From: Opitutia bacterium
Lineage (GTDB): Bacteria; Verrucomicrobiota; Verrucomicrobiae; Opitutales; UBA953
DNA: 10,486 nt
Assembly (NCBI GenBank): GCA_947488485.1
Contig: CANKZO010000067.1
Location: 1-10,486 of the forward strand
Direction of reading: 5' to 3'
Position 1 is the stretch's first letter; every line of letters begins with the position of its first letter. The notes under the pieces are model-generated. The model searched no databases. It saw only the letters and a list, made by a program, of their open reading frames with translations, and was not told the origin of the DNA. A program made the position numbers and the translations under genes. This document shows positions 6,409 to 10,486 of the stretch, one piece after another.

Positions 6409-8064
6409 TTAGGCCTCAGCGAGGAGACGTTGGACGGTGCGTATGGCTTCCTCCACAGAAATAACGTAGTCGGCGTGTTTTTCTGCGGCGGACTGGAGCG
6501 GCTCGCCAGTGACGAAGACCGGCTGATACCCCAGATCCTGAAAAGGCCCGAGCCAGCCGCCCCAGTTATGGAAATGACGCTGCCCGAAGACGACGACCTT
6601 GGTCCGGGGCGAAGTGAAGATGAGGTTGTTCAAGGCTGAGCCGTTGGGGGCGATGATGAAGCCCGCCTCGCCCAAGGTGCGTACCTGGTCGGCGAAACCC
6701 AGGTCTTCCAGGCAGACGACCTCGAATCCGAGCGGAGCCAGAACGGCGACGAGCTCCGCCTCATTGGCCAACCGGCGCCAAGAAGAGTTGCGCCGGGAAA
6801 GGAACAGCCGACGAGAGCCGGGCTCCTTCCGGCCGGGCCGCAGGCGCTCGGCGAAGAACCGCAGGGCGTCGACGCTCCAAGCGGCCTGCCGATCAGGCGG
6901 CACCGTGTGCCCGGACTGCAACGCCGGGGGGAAAAAGTTGATCGTCGGGGCGACCCATAGGCGGTCGACGAGCAAAGACGCCCCCCTCGGCAGCAGGTGC
7001 TGCCGGTTGGGAACCAAGGCACGCAGGAATTCGTAGTGCGAAGCCGGCATGCCTTCGTCGACGATGATCGGCGCCTCGGCGAAGCGGGGGTGCCTAATAA
7101 AATGACGGAGTCGAGGGAGATACTCGGCGAACCAGTGGCCGAAGTGCGAACTGGACATACCGCAGAGATTCACGCCTTCGGCGATCCGCTCCGTCGGCAC
7201 GATGCGGCGGACCAACGCGCCCCCCGCCCGCAGCGCCATGACAGTGGAATCGCCCCGGAGGCAGACGAACTTGGCCAATTCCCAGTCCGCGAGTAAGTCA
7301 CTGACGATGGTAGAAGCCCCGACATGGACCAGCGAGGACCCGGATACCACGGTCGCCGAAGCCAGTTCTGCGACGTAGGGCTCGTACGACATGGTGATGC
7401 GGTCAGGCGCGGGGGCGCCGTTCGGCTGAAAGCAGGCCAACCGAATCGCCTCGGGGTCGCCAAGCGAAAGCAAGTCCCCATGGCCACGACTTACCCCGTC
7501 CCGCACCGAAAGGACGCTCCGAACGGAGTGCGTAGGCAGGCCCACGCTGAGCTCCGCGTCGGCACCGAGATGGAATTGGGCGACGGACCGTGTCTCGGGG
7601 AATCGGCTGAGTGCCTTCAGGAAGGCAACCGAGGCCGGTTCCGTGACGTGACTACCGGCCAGCGGCAGGGCCAACGGCAGTATCCATGTCCGCAACGAAG
7701 CATCCGCGATGACGCGGGCGTAGGCCGACATAGCCTCGGAATATTGCCCGAGGCGATGATGCACGTGCGCCCGGCAATACCAATAGTCCGCGAACTCGGT
7801 CTGCGCGCAAGGAGCAGCGATTAAGGTGCGGACTCTCTCGAGGTCGGGCTCAGCCGTCTGCAGGAGACAGTCAGCCAGATAAGGGGCGATATGAGGCCCG
7901 TCTACAGGGTGATCCCATCGATGGCCGAAATGGGCAAGCAGTTCGGCCGAGCGTCCTTTACGCCGCAGGCGAGCCAGCTGCCGTTCCAAGCGACGGACGT
8001 GCAACATCCGCGGGAGCGGAATCAGGTCAAAGAGCCCGCGAAGTGCGTTGTCGGTCTTTGCCAT
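6409..8064 (-). CDS. Glycosyltransferase family 61 (DUF563) protein with N-terminal TPR-like region
   Basis: From the ATG at 8064 the product is 551 residues. Its C-terminal half has the GT61/DUF563 pattern: SSSHFGHWFAEYLPRLRHF (304-322), RRLFLSRRNSSWRRLANEAE (418-437) and FADQVRTLGEAGFIIAPNGS (457-476), followed by ALNNLIF. Residues about 91-116 (YWYCRAHVHHRLGQYSEAMS region) look like a TPR helix pair, and the stretch before that is basic. Such proteins are cytoplasmic or membrane-associated glycosyltransferases. Here it heads the operon that makes a 4-amino sugar, so that sugar is the best guess for its donor. An ATG at 8166 would add 34 residues, but that stretch is clearly AT-richer with lower GC at third positions and contains a TATAAT box, so I treat it as the promoter region. 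The gene ends three bases before vioA. Confidence 0.82.
   Translation of the reverse strand: MAKTDNALRGLFDLIPLPRMLHVRRLERQLARLRRKGRSAELLAHFGHRWDHPVDGPHIAPYLADCLLQTAEPDLERVRTLIAAPCAQTEFADYWYCRAHVHHRLGQYSEAMSAYARVIADASLRTWILPLALPLAGSHVTEPASVAFLKALSRFPETRSVAQFHLGADAELSVGLPTHSVRSVLSVRDGVSRGHGDLLSLGDPEAIRLACFQPNGAPAPDRITMSYEPYVAELASATVVSGSSLVHVGASTIVSDLLADWELAKFVCLRGDSTVMALRAGGALVRRIVPTERIAEGVNLCGMSSSHFGHWFAEYLPRLRHFIRHPRFAEAPIIVDEGMPASHYEFLRALVPNRQHLLPRGASLLVDRLWVAPTINFFPPALQSGHTVPPDRQAAWSVDALRFFAERLRPGRKEPGSRRLFLSRRNSSWRRLANEAELVAVLAPLGFEVVCLEDLGFADQVRTLGEAGFIIAPNGSALNNLIFTSPRTKVVVFGQRHFHNWGGWLGPFQDLGYQPVFVTGEPLQSAAEKHADYVISVEEAIRTVQRLLAEA
6414..6417 (-). promoter_or_regulatory. Ribosome binding site for the vioA-like gene
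   Basis: GAGG on the minus strand lies eight bases before the ATG at 6405 and overlaps the last codons of the GT61 gene (TGAGGCCTAAACCATG). It supports this start and coupling of the two genes. Confidence 0.55.
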
Positions 8065-8171
8065 GTGCCTGACTTGTAAGACAACACCATTATAGAGTGC
8101 CCTCAACAATGAAGAGTTAAAAGGGCTGGAATAAAGTCGCCTTGCCTGAAGTGAGCCAAACGACATCTTAG
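8065..8171. other. Divergent intergenic region between the GT61 operon and the plus-strand methyltransferase
   Basis: This stretch is visibly lower in GC than the flanking genes. It holds the minus-strand TATAAT box. On the plus strand it must also serve the methyltransferase gene starting at 8172 or 8181, but I could not find a convincing -35/-10 pair or ribosome binding site for that direction. If the long GT61 frame (start 8166) were real, only five bases would separate the two starts. Confidence 0.45.
8089..8094 (-). promoter_or_regulatory. Candidate -10 box (TATAAT) of the six-gene operon
   Basis: The minus strand reads TATAAT exactly here, 24 bases before the ATG at 8064, in a locally AT-rich stretch. 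No good -35 hexamer stands 16-18 bases upstream, so it may be a weak or activator-dependent sigma-70 promoter. The placement implies a leader of roughly 15-20 bases and argues against the longer GT61 start at 8166. Confidence 0.5.
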
Positions 8172-9263
8172 ATGTCTGTCATGGCCACTAGCCGCACCCT
8201 CATCTTCCCCGCAGGCATGCCGAGATCGCTAGCTTATCTCGAGGCCTGCTTGCGGGAGGGCAAGGTTGTCATCGGGGCATCTTCCTTGGATTTCGACCCA
8301 ACCCGGGAGCGCTACGCTGCGTGGGCGCAGCTACCCTATGTGAATGCGCAAGATTTCGACGCCGCGCTCGTCGCCTTACTGGCAAAGGAGCATATCACGG
8401 AGATCTTCACCCCCAATCCCGTCATCTGGCATCACTTACACCAGCGGCTCCCGCGGATTGCCCCGACGGTGTCGCTGGCCAACGCCTCGCCAGCGCAGCA
8501 TGAGATGGAGCCCTATAGGGCCGCCCAGCGCCAAGCTGAGCAGCATCTCGCCGATTCGTGTGCCGTACTTTCTGGGGACGCGAAGGCGCCGATGGAGATC
8601 GGGGCCCTCGCCGCGCTTTACCGTCATGCCGAGACCATCCCGGGGATGTGCGATCACCTGAAGTTGCGCGCCCTATGTGAGATTACCCGGGACTGCCCGC
8701 GGGGCGATCTGGTCGAGATCGGCAGCTGGTGGGGCAAATCGGCGTTTATCCTGCTCCGCCTTGCGCAGACCTATGGAATCGGACGCCTTTATTGCGTCGA
8801 TCCTTGGTCCGACGTCCACCTTGTCCAAGGAGGCGCGGCTTCCGTCGTGGACCTGGTGTCCACCCAGTATAGTGCCGAGGAGGCTTTCCAGGTCTTCCTG
8901 CTTAACCTTCGTCCGTATGCGCACGGCAATCTCAGCTACCTGCGCTGCCCTTCTGCCGAGGGTGCCGCCCGCTATAGAGCTGGGAACCAGATCACGACCG
9001 CGGAGTTCGGAAATGCCAAGCCTGCCGGGGCCATCGCGTTGCTGCACATCGACGGTAATCACTCCTACGCCTGCGCTAAGGAAGACATCGCTTCATGGGC
9101 GCCCGCGGTGGCCCCAGGGGGTTGGATCATCGTCGACGACTATGTCTGGCCTTTCGGCGACGGCCCCAAACTCGCGGGCGACGAGTATCTCGAGGCTAAT
9201 GCCGACCGCATCGCGATATCCTTCGTCACGGGGAGTGCGCTTTTCATCAGGCTTCGTGCCTGA
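8172..9263 (+). CDS. Two-domain protein: N-terminal pre-ATP-grasp-like Rossmann domain plus C-terminal class I SAM methyltransferase (Methyltransf_24 type)
   Basis: The product has 363 residues. Residues 8-112 form a separate alpha/beta unit: RTLIFPAGMPRSLAYLEACL (8-27), VVIGASSLDFDP (32-43), WAQLPYV (51-57), IFTPNPVIWHHL (78-89) and SLANASP (101-107). The spacing resembles the pre-ATP-grasp domain of ATP-grasp ligases, but no ATP-grasp domain follows. Residues from about 160 form a methyltransferase: LVEIGSWWGKSAFILL (180-195) is the SAM-binding motif, LYCVDPWSDVH (207-217) follows, LLHIDGNHSY (290-299) is the hallmark of Methyltransf_24-type enzymes, and APGGWIIVDDYVWPFGDG (314-331) closes the core. 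The start may be the ATG at 8172 or the one at 8181; neither has a good ribosome binding site. It stands alone on the plus strand between two minus-strand units, so its substrate is open; a glycan or nucleotide sugar is likely from context. Confidence 0.8.
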   Translation: MSVMATSRTLIFPAGMPRSLAYLEACLREGKVVIGASSLDFDPTRERYAAWAQLPYVNAQDFDAALVALLAKEHITEIFTPNPVIWHHLHQRLPRIAPTVSLANASPAQHEMEPYRAAQRQAEQHLADSCAVLSGDAKAPMEIGALAALYRHAETIPGMCDHLKLRALCEITRDCPRGDLVEIGSWWGKSAFILLRLAQTYGIGRLYCVDPWSDVHLVQGGAASVVDLVSTQYSAEEAFQVFLLNLRPYAHGNLSYLRCPSAEGAARYRAGNQITTAEFGNAKPAGAIALLHIDGNHSYACAKEDIASWAPAVAPGGWIIVDDYVWPFGDGPKLAGDEYLEANADRIAISFVTGSALFIRLRA

Positions 9264-9278
9264 CAGAAGGGCGAATGC

Positions 9279-10382
9279 TCAGCGCCCAATCTGGTCAATC
9301 ACATAAGCCACCTGCTCGTCGGTCATCACCGGACTGACAGGTAGCGAGACGACTTCGCGATGCAGCGCTTCGGTGAGCGGCAGCTTCAGGTGGCCGAGCG
9401 ACTGCGCGTAGGCCTGCTGATGGTGCGGGGCGATTGGGTAATGGATGGACGTGTGCACGCCATGGTCGAGCAAGCGCTGCTGGAAGGCGGTTCGATCAGG
9501 GACGCGGACGACGAAGAGGTGCCAAACGTGCGAATCCTCGCCGGCGCGGACGGACGGTAGGCGCACGGCGGGGTTCTTGATCTCCCGACGATAGCGAGCG
9601 GCGATCTCGCGGCGGCGGGCATTGTCGGCGTCGATATACTTCAACTTCACGCGCAGTAAGGCCGCCTGCAGTTCGTCGAGGCGGTCGTTCGGTCCTTGGA
9701 CGAAGTTCTTGTACTTCTCGTGCGATCCGTAGTTACGGAGCGCGCGGACCATGTCGGCCAGCTTTGCATCCTTACAAGTGAGCGCGCCAGCATCGCCGAG
9801 CGCGCCGAGGTTCTTGCCGGGGTAGAAACTGAACGCCGCGGCATCGCCCCAGGCGCCGGCCTTTACGCCTCCGATGTGGGCGCCGTGAGCCTGGGCGGCG
9901 TCCTCGAGCAGGAGCAGCCCCCGCTCGCGGCAGAGCTGCGCGATCGCCGGCATGTCAGCCATCTGGCCGTAGAGGTGGACCGCCAGGACCGCCTTCACGT
10001 CCGGCGTGAGGGCTGCCGCAAGCTTAGTCACTCCAAGGTTGCACGTATCCTCGTCGGGCTCGACAAGCACGGGGCGGAGACGGTTCTCCGTGATGGCGAG
10101 GATCGACGCGATGTAGGTATTCGCCGGGACCGCGACGCCGTCGCCGTCCTTGAGCAGGCCGAGCTCCTTCCACCCGCGAAGGGCGAGGATCAGCGCCGAG
10201 AGACCATCGGACGTACCGACGCAATGGGGCGAGCCGACCCAAGCGGCGAACTCGCCTTCGAAGGCCTTTACCTCTTCGCCTAGGACATACCAACCCGAGT
10301 CGATGACGCGGGCCGCGGCGGCCTTCAGTTCGACGGCATGCCGGGCATTGATGGCCTTCAGGTCTAGGAACGGGACGTTCAT
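9279..10382 (-). CDS. DegT/DnrJ/EryC1-family aminotransferase, FdtB/QdtB type (dTDP-3-amino-3,6-dideoxyhexose forming)
   Basis: This 367-residue PLP enzyme has K190 in [17 protein letters not shown] (184-200) and EDAAQAHGA at 160-168. The N-terminus [22 protein letters not shown] (26-37), [16 protein letters not shown] (85-100), LRNYGSH and the C-terminal [16 protein letters not shown] match the FdtB/QdtB group. These enzymes transfer an amino group from glutamate to C3 of dTDP-3-keto-6-deoxy-galactose (FdtB) or -glucose (QdtB). By eye I cannot tell the two apart; the partner isomerase FdtA/QdtA would decide and is not in the window. The gene starts one base after the stop of a hexapeptide acyltransferase, the usual partner (FdtC/QdtC) that acetylates the 3-amino group. 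It is of a different subclass from the VioA-type enzyme at 5299-6405, so the locus probably makes two different amino sugars. Confidence 0.87.
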   Translation of the reverse strand: MNVPFLDLKAINARHAVELKAAAARVIDSGWYVLGEEVKAFEGEFAAWVGSPHCVGTSDGLSALILALRGWKELGLLKDGDGVAVPANTYIASILAITENRLRPVLVEPDEDTCNLGVTKLAAALTPDVKAVLAVHLYGQMADMPAIAQLCRERGLLLLEDAAQAHGAHIGGVKAGAWGDAAAFSFYPGKNLGALGDAGALTCKDAKLADMVRALRNYGSHEKYKNFVQGPNDRLDELQAALLRVKLKYIDADNARRREIAARYRREIKNPAVRLPSVRAGEDSHVWHLFVVRVPDRTAFQQRLLDHGVHTSIHYPIAPHHQQAYAQSLGHLKLPLTEALHREVVSLPVSPVMTDEQVAYVIDQIGR

Positions 10383-10383
10383 G

Positions 10384-10486
10384 TCAGAGAGCGCGGACGA
10401 TGCGGGCGGGATTACCCACGACGAGGGTGCGCGGCGGGACGTCCTTGGTGACGACCGCGCCGGCGCCGACCATGGCGCCTTCGCCG
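10384..10486 (-). CDS. Hexapeptide-repeat acyltransferase, C-terminal fragment (5' end beyond window)
   Basis: The minus strand is open from the right edge to a TGA at 10384-10386, giving 33 residues that begin [20 protein letters not shown] and end [10 protein letters not shown]. This is the classic last coil of a left-handed beta-helix acyltransferase ([12 protein letters not shown]...VVGNPA). Its stop lies one base from the ATG of the FdtB/QdtB-type aminotransferase, so the two are surely co-transcribed. By context it is probably the FdtC/QdtC-like 3-N-acetyltransferase using acetyl-CoA, but with only the tail visible other sugar acetyltransferases remain possible. Confidence 0.8.
   Translation of the reverse strand, partial: GEGAMVGAGAVVTKDVPPRTLVVGNPARIVRAL

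Noticed and set aside
5467..6639. Long open frame on the plus strand (390 codons) opposite the vioA-like and GT61 genes
   Set aside because: It lies antisense across two well-recognised genes and their junction. Its product is rich in E, R, G, D and V with no recognisable motif, as expected from a complementary-strand shadow in high-GC DNA.
9269..9287. Small inverted repeat GGGCG...CGCCC between the convergent methyltransferase and aminotransferase genes
   Set aside because: The stem is only five base pairs with a nine-base loop and no T-run on either side, and it overlaps the end of the aminotransferase gene. It is too weak to call a terminator.
1..10486. Mobile elements, CRISPR arrays, tRNA or other RNA genes
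   Set aside because: I saw no transposase or integrase motifs, no terminal inverted repeats, no regularly spaced direct repeats and no cloverleaf-like sequence. Genes fill nearly the whole window.

Overview
The window is part of a surface-polysaccharide (O-antigen or capsule type) biosynthesis locus from a high-GC, probably Gram-negative bacterium. It contains four glycosyltransferase or glycosyltransferase-like genes, two different PLP-dependent nucleotide-sugar aminotransferases, a hexapeptide acyltransferase tail, a WbqC-family protein, two methyltransferases and two beta-propeller proteins. I see no tRNA, rRNA, CRISPR array, insertion sequence or phage gene. The phylum cannot be fixed from the sequence. 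Shine-Dalgarno motifs are clear at only a few starts.

Layout from left to right: (1) 1-615, minus, 3'-truncated family-4-like glycosyltransferase with a four-cysteine cluster. (2) 716-1456, plus, family-25 glycosyltransferase. (3) 1458-8064, minus, a tightly packed six-gene operon read right to left: GT61-type glycosyltransferase, VioA-type aminotransferase, WbqC-family protein, a stand-alone beta-propeller protein, a second propeller fused to a GNAT acetyltransferase, and a methyltransferase. Junctions are ATGA overlaps or gaps of 1-3 nt. A perfect TATAAT lies just upstream of the first gene. (4) 8172-9263, plus, a methyltransferase with an extra N-terminal Rossmann-like (pre-ATP-grasp-like) domain. 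(5) 9279-10382, minus, an FdtB/QdtB-type aminotransferase, preceded by the last 33 codons of a hexapeptide acyltransferase running off the right edge.

Functionally there are two amino-sugar modules. The right-hand module (acyltransferase plus FdtB/QdtB-type enzyme) fits synthesis of a dTDP-3-acylamino-3,6-dideoxyhexose. The central operon fits synthesis of dTDP-4-amino-4,6-dideoxyglucose (viosamine, Qui4N) by the VioA-type enzyme, followed by tailoring of its 4-amino group or ring by WbqC, GNAT and methyltransferase functions, and transfer by the co-operonic GT61 enzyme or by one of the propeller proteins. The upstream enzymes RmlA and RmlB are not in the window and are expected elsewhere.

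The most unusual part is the WbqC / propeller / propeller-GNAT / methyltransferase set, whose biochemistry is, to my knowledge, undescribed. All gaps between genes are short; the longest are 616-715 and 8065-8171.
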